A stretch of DNA of 64,000 nucleotides from Mesotaenium endlicherianum. Lineage: Eukaryota; Streptophyta; Zygnematophyceae; Zygnematales; Mesotaeniaceae. The translations under genes were made by a program, and so were the position numbers. Shown in pieces: positions 20,836 through 32,561 of the stretch (the stretch's first letter is position 1; each line of letters starts with the position of its first letter). The notes beneath the pieces are model-generated. The model saw nothing but the letters and a program-made list of their open reading frames with translations, was not told where the DNA came from and did not search any database. Location of the stretch: contig WELA01012041.1 in NCBI GenBank assembly GCA_009602735.1, forward strand, positions 84,057 to 148,056, in the 5' to 3' direction.

Positions 20836-22401
20836 GTGAGGAAGGGACACGAGCTTCTTTTGGCCTTGATCACGCCAAGGGACATCAAGAAAGACATCAA
20901 GAGTCAAGAAGGCAGCCCCATTCCCGAGGAGATACAAGAAGCCCTAGAGGACTACAAAGAAGTATTCTCCCCGGAATTGCCCAAGGGCCTACCCCCCATG
21001 AGAGTCGTAGACCACAAGATAGAGTTGGAGCCCGGAAGCATGCCCATCTCTCGGCCTATGTTTAAGATGTCATACACGGAGCTAGACGAAGTCAAGAAGC
21101 AAATCAAGGAGCTACTGGAGCATGGCTTCATTCGACCTAGGAAGTCGCCATTTGGAGCCCCGGTGCTATTTGTCAAGAAGAAGGATGGTACCTTGAGGAT
21201 GTGTGTGGACTATCGTGCCCTCAACAAGATCACCATCAAGAATCGATACCTGCTGCCGCGCATGGATGAGCTAATGGACCGGCTGGTAAGAGCCAAGTAC
21301 TTTACAAAGATTGACTTACGGAGCGGCTACCACCAGATTCGCATCGCAGAACCGGACATAGAGAAGACGGCATTCAGGACAAGATATGGACATTTTGAGT
21401 TCATGGTCTTACCATTTGGACTCACCAATGCACCAGCAACTTTCATGACTATGATGAACACTACATTTCAGATTCTGCTAGAGAGATTTGTGGTGGTATT
21501 CACTGATGACATTCTTATTTACACAAAGACCCTTGAAGAGCATGGAAGACACGAGAAAGAAGTGCTCAAAATCCTGAAGGAAAACAAGCTATTTGCGAAG
21601 GAGTCAAAGTGCGAGTTTGCCAAACAAGAAGTGGAGTTCCTAGGTTTCCACGTAACTGCTGATGGCATCAAGATGGACCCCAAGAAGACCACGGTGGTGG
21701 AGGAATGGCCACCCCCCACGATTAAGAAAGAACTCCAATCATTCTTGGGATTTGCCAATTGGTACAGGAGATTCATCCAGAGCTTCTCGCACATAGCAGC
21801 CCCCGCGATCTACTCAAGGAGGACACGCTATATACATGGACCAAGAAAGAGGAAGAAGCAAAGATTGACCACATCCCCGGTGCTTACACTCCCAAGTCCA
21901 AACCCAGATTGGCCCTTCCACGTCATCACCGATGCATCTTCCTATGCAATAGGAGCAATCCTGCTTTAAGACCAAGGCAAGGGACTGCAGCCCATCGCCT
22001 ACGAGGCAAGGAAGCTAAATCCAGCCAAGCAGAAGTATACAACCACGGAGCGAGAGGCCTTGGCAATTATTCATGCCTTGAAGGTTTGGCGCTGCTACGT
22101 TGAAGGACGCAAGGTGCTGGTCACGACGGACCACGAGGCGTTGAAGCACCTCCAGACGCAGCCGTATCTCTCACGAAGACAAGCAAGATGGAGTGAAAAC
22201 TTGCAAAAGTTGAACATCACGATCCAGTACCAGCCCGGCAAGACAAACCCGGCTAACCCCCTCTCAATACTGCAAATAAATGCAGTGATGACATCCCTGA
22301 GTACAGATGTGGAAGCTGGATTTTCAGCCGCCTATAATGCGGACCCTTATTACATGAATGACGAGGCAGCCCTTGACCCACACAAGAAGCAAGAAGGTTG
22401 A
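20836..22401 (+). pseudogene. Reverse transcriptase-RNase H (copy 3)
   Basis: RT motifs are clear: [41 protein letters not shown], and the active site [11 protein letters not shown] (xxDD). RNase H follows ([34 protein letters not shown]). Damage: the frame is scrambled at about 21800-21870 where a short segment is lost, a TAA replaces Gln at 21967-21969, and a frame change occurs near 22050. The expected protease before the RT is absent because of an internal deletion. Confidence 0.92.
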
Positions 22402-23853
22402 GACAAGACCCGGGACAGACATGCGTGCCTAACAATCAAGAGCTACAACTCTTGTTACTTCGAGAAGCACACGACAACCCACTTGGAGGTCACTTTGGAA
22501 TATTAAAGACCACGGGCGTGCTCGCAAGGACATATTGCTGGCCAGCAATGTCTAAGCAAGTCAAGGTATACTTCAGGAGCTGCGACACATGCCAAATAAT
22601 CAAACCATCATCACAACAGGCGGGAGGACTTCTTCAACCACTACCAATCCCCAAGAGACAATGGACAGACATCTCCATGGACCTCATTGTGGACTTGCCA
22701 GTGACACCACGCGGCTACGATGCAATATTAACAGTGGTGGAAAGACTTACAAAGATGGCTCATTTCATCCCAACAACAACCAAGGTTACAGCACCCCACT
22801 TATAGCAAGACTCATTTTTGACAGTATATTTCAATTACATGGCCTTCCCTCAAGAATAGTGTCTAATCGCGACCTGAGATTCTCAAGCCATTTTTTGAAA
22901 TATCTTTTCAAGAACTTGGGTACATCGTTGGATATGTCCACTGCCTACCACTCGCAATCGAATGGACAAACAGAGCGTATGAATCGTACTATTAAGACCT
23001 CTCTAAAGGCCTACGTCTCTACTCTGGAGCAAGACTAGGACATGTACTTGACCCCATTAAGGTTTGCCTACAACAATACGACGCAGGCCTCTACCCAAGA
23101 GTCCTCATTCTTCCTCAACTATAACTTCCATCCGACCACGCCGCTGAGCTTCACGGCTAGCCATGATGAAGTACTTGCAGCATCAGATTTTTTGGAGACA
23201 TTAGAAGAAGCCCTTGCAGCAGCCACAAAAGCTCTACTACACGTGCTAGATGCTCAAGCAAAAATGCCAAACAGGGCTAGAAGAAAAATTACATACAAAG
23301 TGGACGACGCACTGTTACTATCATCTAAGAACATCTCCCCAACAATAGGCCTGCCGGCAGCAAGTTCTCTCTAAAGTTTTTGGGACCCTTCAAGATAATC
23401 CAGCAAGTCAACCCAGTTGCTTTCAAGCTAGAGCTTCCCCAGACTATGCACATCGACCCCGTGTTCCACGCTTCGCTCTTCAAGCGATATGAACAACCCG
23501 ACAACCAGTTCCGAGGACGTGTGACAACCCCACCACCCCCAACAATAGTGGATGATCATTTGGAGTATGATGTTGAAGACATATTGGCTATGAGAAATTC
23601 CAGGAGGCAACAGCAATATCTCATCAAGTGGAAAGGATATCCAGATTTAGAGAATAGTTAGGTGGCGGCGCACTACCTTGACAAAGTTCAGAGAAAGCTG
23701 AAATACTTCCATGCCGCCAACCCCCATCTTGGACCAGCCCCAAGTCCCTCTACTAAAAGCCCAAAGACTTCAGGGAGGCAGCCTGCCACCATCAAGAAGC
23801 AGCAGAAGACCCCTTGGAGGCAGCCTGCAAGGACAAGAAAGAGGAAAAAATGA
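22398..23853 (+). pseudogene. Integrase-chromodomain (copy 3)
   Basis: It reads in pieces that match the intact integrase at 3-1442. Stops include a TAG for Trp near 23036 (LEQD-stop-DMY) and a TAG for Trp near 23659 in the chromodomain (ENS-stop-VAAHY). Frameshifts occur at about 22800 and 23340. One DDE Asp context is changed to SNRDLRF. The chromodomain core (QQYLIKWKGYP) is still legible. Confidence 0.92.
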
Positions 23854-24564
23854 CATTAGACACTTCTCTCTTCTCGCAGTTTCTGAACAGAAAAGTAAAA
23901 CTGCTACTGGTGATAGGTCTTTGCATAATATATTCTGAAAATTTACGGGGCTGTAGTCCATGATTAGTCGGTCATTTAGAATCCAAGTTTGCTCAATTTG
24001 CAGCACTGGTAAGCGAGACATGATGCTCTGAGTAGAAGGGGGGTCAGGCTGCTGGCATTATTAAGGCAGAATATGCCATCTGACATTGTGCCCTCCCCTA
24101 AACTTCAAATGCTCTGAAACTCAGGACTATGGTAGAACATCTTAGAGCGCCCACTTAGTCACTTACTTTGCAAAATTTGAAGTAGTACAGAAGGACTTAT
24201 GATTATCAGAAGTCTCTACACAGATTTGGAGGAGTGCCTACTCTCTCAGCTCTCAACAACACTCCAGAAGTTGAAGTGCTCTCAAATTTGATGACTTTGT
24301 AGACTTCTATAACGCGCTCTATTTGGAGTTAGAATTTTCCAATTTGGACGAGTTTTGTGGACGCTATGAAATTTTGAATTTGTGGCAGATTCTGGGTCAA
24401 CTTTTACAATTTTGTTTATCATCAAGGAGTAGGCTAGCCAATAAGGTCACACCACCCATGACCTTGCCTAGTCCACCTTACACGTGTAGCACCTGATTTG
24501 AACCCGTTGACTAGTCTGCTCCACTTCACGCGCCGAGACGTCGCTTTTTCTGTCGGGGGAGTGA

Positions 24565-25066
24565 TGTAGTGATTTGAGTTTTATCATGTTAGTTTGCTTT
24601 TATTTTAATGCTTCTGAATATACTCAAAGTAGTATTGTGTGGATTCAAGTGTGAATTGATACTCTAGTAACTTGGTTCATGTCCTTTGAACCTTGTAAGG
24701 CATTATCGAAGTTAGAGGAAGGACCTAAAAGAACTCCATGTGGCAAAAGTCAAATGTGCCATTTTTAGGTCAAAATGACATGTGTACATTATTCTAGAAA
24801 GAGGTGGCAAGTTTTGGAATGTGTTGGGTGCCAACACATCAACATGCACCTTCCTAGAAATTACTTATGTAGCAAGTATACAAACAAGAGCTAGAACGTA
24901 GAAAGGTATTGGAAGTTCACTCTTGTACGTGCCAAATTCCAAAAATAAATCAACATTCTAGAAGTCATCTCTCTTTCGAAAAGCTACCACTTGCGTTCAA
25001 AGATCCTAGTCTTGAATAAATAAAGTATTCTACTTACTAAGTACTCAGTCGATTTGTTTCACTACA
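24565..25066 (+). repeat. Family A 3' LTR (copy 3)
   Basis: 502 bp, TGTAGTGATTTGAGTTTTATC to TTTCACTACA, preceded by a polypurine tract (GGGGGAGTGA). The right target duplication GTGGA follows at 25067-25071. Confidence 0.95.
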
Positions 25067-25475
25067 GTGGAAGACCCTCCAATGACAATTATGATGCAAG
25101 AAATTAGCAAAAAGTAAAATCAAACTCTTGACGGCTAAGAGAGAAGATCTCATGAAGGCTGGAGTATGCTTTTAATGCAAGGAGAAAGGTCATCGTGCAC
25201 TCTCATTCCTTAAGAAGATGTCAAAAAACGGAGAGCAACGGTAGGCCAGGAGCCTACCACCCCAAGACCCACTTCACGAGAAGACAACAAGCCAAGTGAG
25301 GTGGAGACTTCCATTGAAGACGACGTTCTAGCCCCAATGAATTTGGGAAACTACCTTGGAGGAGAGAAGGTCCACGTCTTGGTGGACAGCGGAGCCCAAG
25401 GCAATTTCATTGCTGCAGATTTTGCCACTAAGCATGGTATTACTATGCGCACTCTTGACTACGACGAAGAAAATA
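25067..25475 (+). pseudogene. gag end and protease start (copy 2, resumed)
   Basis: This continues copy 2 after the nested insertion. It holds a degraded zinc-knuckle region with a stop (VCF-stop-CKEKGHRAL), then the aspartic protease start at 25301 with VDSGAQGNFIAADF, in which the catalytic DSG is kept. Similarity to family A ends near 25475, at LDYDEENI, where other copies read LDHDEEIMMPD. Confidence 0.88.
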
Positions 25476-26157
25476 TCACTCTGAGACTTGTCCGTGTTCA
25501 AACGCCGAAAAACGCCCAAGGACTCAATCCCCGGCCATCTCGGGGCCCATCGGAGACCTCTTTTTCTTTGCCTCCCACCGCGTTGGCGTAGCCACTTTGG
25601 CTGGAATTCGACGATGATGGGTAATTCTTCGGCCCCACTTTGCATATCATGTCCCAGAATGAATCTGCGCCTCGAACTTCCTCCGGCAATTCTTCGCCTG
25701 CAGGTGCTTCATTCGTCCCTTACAACTATTTTGCTCCAACACTTCCTTTAAGAAGTTATCTCCTCTGTTCCTTTGGCTTACAAACTGTTTTCAGGCTTCT
25801 TCGTACTGCTGCTTCACCATGCGTATCCTGTCCTTATAAGATTATCACTACACAGTTGCACTCCACACAATCGCCCGTGCTTCCATTTTTCCTCCTAACG
25901 CAAATCTGCAAGGGTGTAGTTTGCAGGGTCTGCCTGCTGTGCTTATTTAAGACACTCGCATTTAAGTACCGGAGGAATACTCCCGCCGGCCTGCCGCACT
26001 CCTCTGTGCCTTGTATTTTCCGCATTCGTTCTTGTCCTCCATCTCTTAGTATTGTGTCAGTGTACAGTGAAACTCCTGGTCATGGGGTCTTATGAAAACT
26101 GCTTTTGTTTTAATCAAACATACGTTTTAGACACGGGAAAAGTGGAGGTCTTCCACC
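25476..26157. other. Intergenic / promoter region of the LRR gene
   Basis: No convincing gene. It may hold the promoter and 5' UTR of the gene starting at 26158. Confidence 0.4.
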
Positions 26158-28159
26158 ATGTCTATTGACATAGAAGAGGCTGGCAGACTCAGCGAGGTCT
26201 CCATCCTTTGGAGGCAACTTGTGTTCTCGACGTTCACTCAAGCCGCCATAGCGTTGCGTAAGCTGTCCAGGGCTGACATAGCGTTGGAGCAGCTTTGTAA
26301 GATGCCTAACATATGCCGAGTCACTTTGGAGATACTACTTCCCAACGTACAGATGGCGTTTCTGCTACCCTCTTTGGCTTCTGACTTCCCGCTTGTCACC
26401 AGCGTACACTTACTCCTCTCTGATGTGCGTGAAGTCCTGTACTATGCACAACACTTTGTAGCATCCAAGAACGATCTGGAAGAATTGTGTTTAGAGATCA
26501 AAACACTCTCTACTGCATCCACGGGTCTGGTTCCCACAATATCTTGCCCTCAGCATTCCTATGCGTTATATATGCCCGTCAACGATCTTCGGCGTGGACG
26601 TCTACAAGTTTTTGTGATGAGACGACTCTCGCTCTTGCGGAGGTTTACATTGGACACCTTTGGAATGGATTCAGAGCCCAGTCAGCGGTACGACCAAGCA
26701 GCGGTGCGCTCAGCCGTGAACCTTCCTCCCCTGACGCACTTCAAGATTCTCACGAACTTCCTCGTGCTGCCCTTACCTAGGCGGCTACGTACCTGCAGGG
26801 CATTGACCTGCCTGGAGGTGATGAACGCCGATTTCAGATTCGATAACGTGTCGAGCTCCATAAAATGCATGATCAGGCTGGATAAGCTGCAGTTACACGG
26901 ACTGAAGGTATTTTCTGCTTTGCCTAACAAGCGCAGGGTTTGGAATTGCGTCATCCAGTGTGCGTTCTGTCAAGACATGTCTTTCACTTTCTTTTCTCAT
27001 TATCCCGTGCCCATATTCTCTCCATCCGTGTTACCACACTTTGTGCCAGTTCGCAGATAACACCAACAGCGATCTGGACACTGTCAGCAGAATGTTGGCT
27101 CTCACGTCGCTCGACGTCGGCCCTTCGCTGCCGGTGCCACACAGCGATGTCGCAATTCCCCCCTCCGCAGCCCTCGTGGAGGCACTTAAGGAGAGTGCAT
27201 GAGCCAGCCTCCAAGAGCTGAGGATGGAGGAAGCATTGTCCAGGCTTGTGGAGCCGATGCTGAGCTTGCACACGCTGGACATCTTCCTCACCCCGAGTGC
27301 AGTACCAGACATATTTGCAGTCACCCCCATCTTGCAAGTGCTAAACATGACGGTGTTGCCGGGTGTGGTGTGGCCCTGCCTGGATCTACTCTCAGGCCTG
27401 ACCACTCTATCTTTGAATTGGCGGAGGGTTGCTCCTCCTCAGCGTGATGTGGCAATTAGACCCTTTCATTTGTGGGACGTCGGCCCTGCACCGCAAAGGC
27501 TACATGTCTTTGAATCGGGTACCTGTTACATGCTCCCGCAAGTTGCACTTTTGTTGGATTTACGGTCACTCGTCAGTGTGCACATCTGTTGCACTTGCAA
27601 CCTTCGGGGCGTATGGTATCATTGTTATGCTCGCTATGCCGAGGCCACATGCAGCAGCCTCACAGATGGTCAGGCTAGGTAGCTATGGAGTGTTTAGGGC
27701 GGTCCCTGTTGGGACCACAACTGCTTGCCATTAAATAGGTTGGATGGCAGATTGCACATACTCAGCATGGAAATAGCCCTACACATACTTCTGGCCTACT
27801 TGGGAACGTTGGTCTAGCACTTGCTGCTCCGGGACCTTGTACTGTTTCTGTGCTTAGTGAGCCACCAAATCATTCCACTTTAGAGATATTTTCTGCCATT
27901 CAAGCCCCGCACATAGATTGGCCATGCAGTGTCTACATCTGTACTTGTAATACTTGGCATGCACTTTACAACAATCACAAACCATGTGCTCAACTTCGCG
28001 ATGTGCCAAGTGCCTACTGGTTCTCCTTCCCACTTTCCAAGCGCGGTATCCTCATCCTACACACCACATTTTGGCCAGTCTCGTAACATGGAGGAGCTCA
28101 CGCGCCTCAAAGTTTTGCTTTCATGCCCTGATGTCCACGATCGTTGGTGTGTTTTGTGA
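26158..28159 (+). pseudogene. Leucine-rich-repeat protein gene, in-frame stop
   Basis: The start ATG is in good context (CCACCATGT). Exon 1 is 26158-26907 and exon 2 begins at 27050 after ...GTGCCAG, both phase 0. Repeated leucine-rich segments follow: LTCLEVMNADF, LDKLQLHGLKF across the splice, ALTSLDVGPSL, LQELRMEEAL, LHTLDIFLTP, LQVLNMTVL, LTTLSLNW. This is the irregular LRR pattern of F-box/LRR-type or NOD-like plant proteins; I see no clear F-box. An in-frame TGA at 27200-27202 breaks the repeats, which continue directly after it. A further exon with LTRLKVLLSCPDVHDR ends at TGA 28157-28159, just before a poly(A) signal. It is probably a pseudogene, with the 3' exons only tentative. Confidence 0.65.
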
Positions 28160-28164
28160 CGCGC

Positions 28165-28170
28165 AATAAA
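28165..28170 (+). terminator. Putative poly(A) signal of the LRR gene
   Basis: AATAAA lies 6 bases after the TGA at 28157-28159. It is short and could be chance. Confidence 0.35.
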
Positions 28171-28527
28171 ATACTGCGCAGATTCATAACTTTGGTGCCC
28201 TCACACGCTCTTGTTGGTTTGTGCACGGTGGCTTATTTTTAGTGAATCAATTGCTAAGAACTGTTGCGTTCATCCTTTGTGCTTAGCATCCTTAGCCGCC
28301 TTCCCATCGTCTTTGCTGGTTTCCATCTTCAAAGCAAGTTTGGCTGCCCGTTTCATCACAAAACAGATTGTTCACGTGCAAGTTACTGAGATAAAACTCA
28401 CGATCCACTTGTTCAGGCGCAGCAAACAAACAATCTTGTGAAAGACATTTCCTGGGCCATTTCTCGCATATGTGGTGTAGGGCCCCCCCCATCGTCTCCG
28501 GGCCTGAACCTTGACCCCACGCTCAAC

Positions 28528-29025
28528 CTACTGCTCAGACTGCTCCCTACCTCTACATCCGATAGACTCACTCTCAGCTTGTCCTCTGGGCGTGGGGTGG
28601 TCTGTCCTGTGCTTACTCCCATCGCACTTATAACCTACTTTTAGACGCCAGTCTTGGTACTCTTTAGGATTCTTGCGCTTCTGTCTCCAGTTGACGCCGT
28701 GAGAGCCTACCAACATGCTAACATGCTTGTGATTAGAATTGTGGCTAGCTGAATCTTTCACCGCACTCCGGCTTAACCAAGAGTTGAATGTTCCCACGAG
28801 AGCCAAGCATGGCAGGTTGCCTTCTCCCACCACGGGTTGCAGACAGTCCTCCAAGAAACGGCCAAAATCTAGGGCACACGCCACCGTCTTGCAGTTCCCC
28901 TTCACGTGCTGCTGCTCCCCTCTTAACAAGGTCGTAAGATCTGCCCAGTCTTTTGCACTGAGATGCCCCAGGCGTGTGCTATCGGATTCTCGGCTAGCCG
29001 CTGACTGAGCCGCACGTGCTTCCAT
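28528..29025 (-). CDS. Hypothetical protein, 165 aa
   Basis: An open minus-strand frame from ATG at 29025 to the stop at 28528. It lies just downstream of the methyltransferase relic on the same strand, so it could be a separate gene or a displaced 3' exon of it. The first ~130 residues look protein-like (LSAKDWADLTTLLRGEQQ, ALDFGRFLEDCLQPVVGE, KRKNPKEYQDWRLKVGYK), and the last ~30 are low quality. I do not recognise the family. Confidence 0.4.
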   Translation of the reverse strand: MEARAAQSAASRESDSTRLGHLSAKDWADLTTLLRGEQQHVKGNCKTVACALDFGRFLEDCLQPVVGEGNLPCLALVGTFNSWLSRSAVKDSASHNSNHKHVSMLVGSHGVNWRQKRKNPKEYQDWRLKVGYKCDGSKHRTDHPTPRGQAESESIGCRGREQSEQ

Positions 29026-29287
29026 GCACAGGTCGCTCCCGCAAGTGAATATTAATCTCGCCCTCAGAGGCTGGGCCAGACTTTGCAGTTTTCCCTCAAT
29101 TGGCCTCCATTCTTGACCAGTTGAGCCACTTCACAGTTGCCGTCCTGCCCTGCCTGTGGTCCTCCATACTCACACCCTCGTGACATCCGGGAATGGCCGC
29201 CACGGTTGCCAATCCCACCAGCGCGCTCATGTGTATCGCCTGGTGTATGCGCCCGTTACCCCCTTGCATCTGCCATGCGCTCTTGGG

Positions 29288-31003
29288 TCAAGTGATTGCG
29301 CTCGTCAGCACGGCGTGGTGCCTGTGATTGTACTTATCCACGTAGGCATTAGCGATGCGCCCTTCCAGCCAGCCAGACAAGCTGACCGGTGTAGCATTCT
29401 CTAGGTGAAACAGCTGTCGGTTGGCGCTATCCATACATCTCGTCCACCCGACGGGGAAACCCTGCAATGTCTCCACCTCTGCTACCCCCAGCACCCAAAG
29501 GCGGCAGTTTGGACTGCCCTCCTCAACTACAAGCATGTGCCTGAAGTTTACCCCCGTGATTGTGGGACACACGCCGTATGACTTGAAGGGCGCTGCCTTG
29601 TTCACTCCCGTCACCCACACTCCTTTGTACGCCCTCTTGCCCTCCATGAGATATTGTGCACAGGAGCACAAGCTGGCTTTGCGGCATGTCATCTCTTTGG
29701 CTAATAATACGTCTCTGGGTTCTCCAAATTGCATGCCCACTATGATGACTCTCTCCCGCAACAGTGGCTGCCCAAAGGACAAGCTTTGGACAGTCCGATA
29801 TGCCCAGTTGTAACTCAAGGACTGCAATCTGTGGGCCATCTCTGCTATGTACGGGACATCCTCCACGTTTCCTCTTGCCATTAGTCATGGAACATTCACC
29901 AGCACCATTAAGGGTATTTTGTTGTTTTGCAGTAGGTGCCAAAGATGACTTACAAGTCCTGTGCGCCACACCGTACACTCCTTGGCCAAAGTGCTAGCTC
30001 CGCTGGACACATCTTGACATGGAAAGCCGGCAAGCACCACCTTAACCCCTTCTGGTATGGCTGTGACACCCACTATGTCTGCGTGCACTGGAACTCCTGG
30101 GAATCTCTCCTTCAACAACTCTCAACAACTCGTGTTGCTTTTGTCCATCATCGCTATCTTGTGGCCCGCCTCCTTAAAGGCAAGCTCAAATCTACCTATC
30201 CCCAAGAAAAGTCCAACTACTTTCAGTACTTTCTTCCTTCTACAAGTGCTTGCATCTCCCGATGATCCTCCCATATTGTCTTTCCCCTTACGCCTGCCCA
30301 TTTCCCCCTCGCTATCAGCAGTTGAGGCTAAAAGTCATGACGTGGAGGAATCTAGGAATCATACAGTTCCTGAGTTTCTCCACGGTTGCGTCGCTCGCGA
30401 AGTCACTCCAATTCGGCCTCACGATTTCCTTACTCAACCGCTCTCACCGTTCAACGTTGCGCAAACCCAGTCACACTCCTTCAGATGGAGGTGGTATTTC
30501 CTCACCTTGTCTTTGTCCAGGTAGTAAACTGTGTCATTGTCTCCCTCAAACCATGAGGCGAACTTCCCTTCCTCCACCTCCGAGCACAGGCCGCCGAACC
30601 AATTCGAGGCGTGGGCGTCGCCATACACTCCAACAGCCCACGACCCAAAGGTAGTGGCTGGCACCCGGAAAAATATTGCACTCATCCTGAGGGATGGCCC
30701 GCATTCACACAAACAGCTGTACATCATGGTATGTTTTCCAGACCTAGCGGCTGCTGTGTAATGGACGACTTCGATACCAACCCGCGGTCAACAACAACAC
30801 GTTGCATATGTGGGGCACACACATTTTTGGGTGAGACTCAGACATTCCAAGTACATACAAGATGTTAGCAGCTCAACCGCAGTGACGACTACAGTGATAG
30901 AACCCATGTGCACGTACCCTGTAGATCTCCTCATTTGAGGTCGGTGAGCCGGTTTTGGTCGCACCGATACATCTCGCAGGGACTCGGGTTCCATATCTGC
31001 CAT
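29288..31003 (-). pseudogene. C5 cytosine DNA methyltransferase relic (type 2)
   Basis: Exon 1 may be 31003-30918 (start MADMEPESL), followed by a 30743-30434 segment with a small beta-like domain (FASWFEGDNDTVYYLDKDK) of unknown type. The catalytic part reads on from about 30235: motif I VVGLFLGIGRFELAFKEAGH, motif IV LAGFPCQDVSSGAS with the catalytic Cys, motif VI VLVNVP (normally ENV, so the Glu is lost), motif VIII LLRERVIIVG, then a recognition region and VETLQGFPVGW with LENATPVSLSGWLEGRIA (motifs IX-X). In-frame stops: TGA after NTSC near 30130, TGA after VNVP (29885-29887), and TGA after LTSAIT at 29288. Several stops fall at plausible Trp positions. It is a pseudogene of a complete-looking enzyme. 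Confidence 0.82.
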
Positions 31004-31360
31004 ACTTATGTTTGTTTCGAAATCACCTCTTCATCTTCCCTCTCATTTGGACTCCCTCTGCTCCTGTGTAACCTTTTGTGACCTCTTATATGCCGAATCC
31101 AGACATCGCCAGTAGGCGGTTTGCACTTACGACGTGCGGCAGCGTCAATAATTCGATACTCTCATTTTCGACCACTACATTCCTGTCGAACACCGTCCTA
31201 CGGCGTTCGATTCCGGAACAGCGACTGTCACTGCCACCGACCACTGTGACGTGCACGAGAGTGGGTGCACCCTCATCGTCACCTTACTCTCTCTCCATTA
31301 GCATGCCTTTTTCCCGTATCCCCCCTTAATTTTCATACTCACTGTTATCTGACATTCGCC

Positions 31361-31765
31361 ATGTCTCTTCCTTCTCTGCTGGATGGCCTCTGCGCCCGCG
31401 CGGAGTACGTCCTCATGGACGCTAAGCAACTTCAAAATTTAGTGCACAATTAGTTGGGTCTCCCTTGCAAGTGCAAAGCTACATTGAAGGAATTGAATGA
31501 GGAGCAAGCACAGCGGCTGAAGGCTTCTTTGTCCCACCTGAAACAGCGGCGTGATATCATTGAGGACAACATTCCGAATAGCAACTTGGAAGCTGAAGAG
31601 AGTGGGGGTTCTGCCGGTAGTGTGTCAAAATTTGCTTCACCTCAGACTGTGGCAGGCGCGGGTGCCTCGGGAGGCACAGCTGCGTCCTCCCGAGTTTGCC
31701 TGGCTCTTCCTTGTGTTGCGCAGTGTGTGTCCGGTTGCCTCATTTGCGTGCTGTACCTTTTCTGA
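31361..31765 (+). pseudogene. Hypothetical coiled-coil segment, possibly the first exon of the HIRAN gene
   Basis: The ATG at 31361 reads MSLPSLLDGLCARAEYVLMD, hits TAG at 31451-31453, and continues in the same frame with LKELNEEQAQRLKASLSHLK, a short Leu/Lys/Glu helix. A Ser/Gly/Ala-rich tail follows. Position and strand suit an upstream exon of the HIRAN gene, but no splice join is demonstrated. Confidence 0.4.
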
Positions 31766-32561
31766 CTCCGTTGCACACTTCCATCCGCTTATGGATATGT
31801 GTCAGTGACTTATGCTGTAACTTAACGGGCGGTGTGGAGTCAATGAATCGTGTCCACTAAATCTTTGGTATCCATTTGGTTTGCTCTTACTCCTACAGTG
31901 ATACTGGCTGCGTGCTTGCTGTGAAGTCGTTGACGCCCATTGATCACGATGTATACATTTGCTTTGTACCCACTCCTGCACTCCACCACCCTCTCCCTCT
32001 CTTCCACAAGCGAGAAGCAGCTTTGTCAGCCACTGCGTGCTTGGCTCACTTGCCTGTAGGTTGTGCTTGTCTCGAAGCTTGTTTACCATCCATAAGATGA
32101 GCGGTTGTTGGAGCCACTCTTATCGTTATGTGTTGTAAGAAGTTCGCGCTTGCCGTGACGCACAAGCAATGTCCTGTTCATTGCCTTCTAGGTCTGAGTG
32201 TGTATGTCCAAAGGTGATACATGCATGACACTGCATTTCTGCTCTTCATTGTCTGGGATCATTCACAAAACACCAAACGCCTTAGTCTATTCTTCTCTGC
32301 GTGCGCTTGTTCAGGGGGGAGGAGCGCATGCAAAGCATAGGAAGCGTTATGACAAGACGCTGTTCTGCATCCATATGGGAAACTTGCACACCGAAAGCAG
32401 GGGAATACAGTTCTACCCATAGGTTTACAAGGAAGACGAGGTGAGCCATGTGCGTTGGTGTGCTACAATACAATATGAGCATAAGACGGGCAGTGTACTT
32501 GCACATAGTGCGCTTCAATTACACCTCCCCCCCCGCTCCCCCCCCCCTCTTGCACACCCCC

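Larger units (their letters stand above)
19051..25066 (+). mobile_element. Family A chromovirus, copy 3, full-length but decayed
   Basis: A 6016-bp element with both LTRs, PBS, gag, pol, polypurine tract and a perfect 5-bp target duplication (GTGGA). It belongs to an A subfamily whose LTR begins TGTAGTGATTTGAGTTTTAT rather than the TTATTATATATT form. By eye its two LTRs differ at several dozen positions, so it is clearly older than copy 4. It lacks the protease (see findings) and has multiple stops in pol. Confidence 0.95.
17496..25475 (+). mobile_element. Family A chromovirus, copy 2, split by nested copy 3
   Basis: The copy has a 5' LTR (17496-17982), a PBS (17984-17995) and gag up to 19050. 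It is then interrupted by copy 3 (19051-25066) and resumes at 25067 with the rest of gag and the start of the protease. The join is unambiguous: GTGGA is duplicated (19046-19050 and 25067-25071). Removing copy 3 restores a continuous GTGGAAGACCCTCCAATGAC, as in other family members. The element stops abruptly near 25475 inside the protease and lacks RT, integrase and 3' LTR, so its 3' part was deleted. Confidence 0.93.

Noticed and set aside
26158-31003. Possible UGA recoding, because several genes here have in-frame TGA at Trp-like positions
   Set aside because: The cellulase and the open retrotransposon genes use TGG and no in-frame TGA, TAG and TAA stops occur too, and the affected genes show other damage. 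Decay is simpler.
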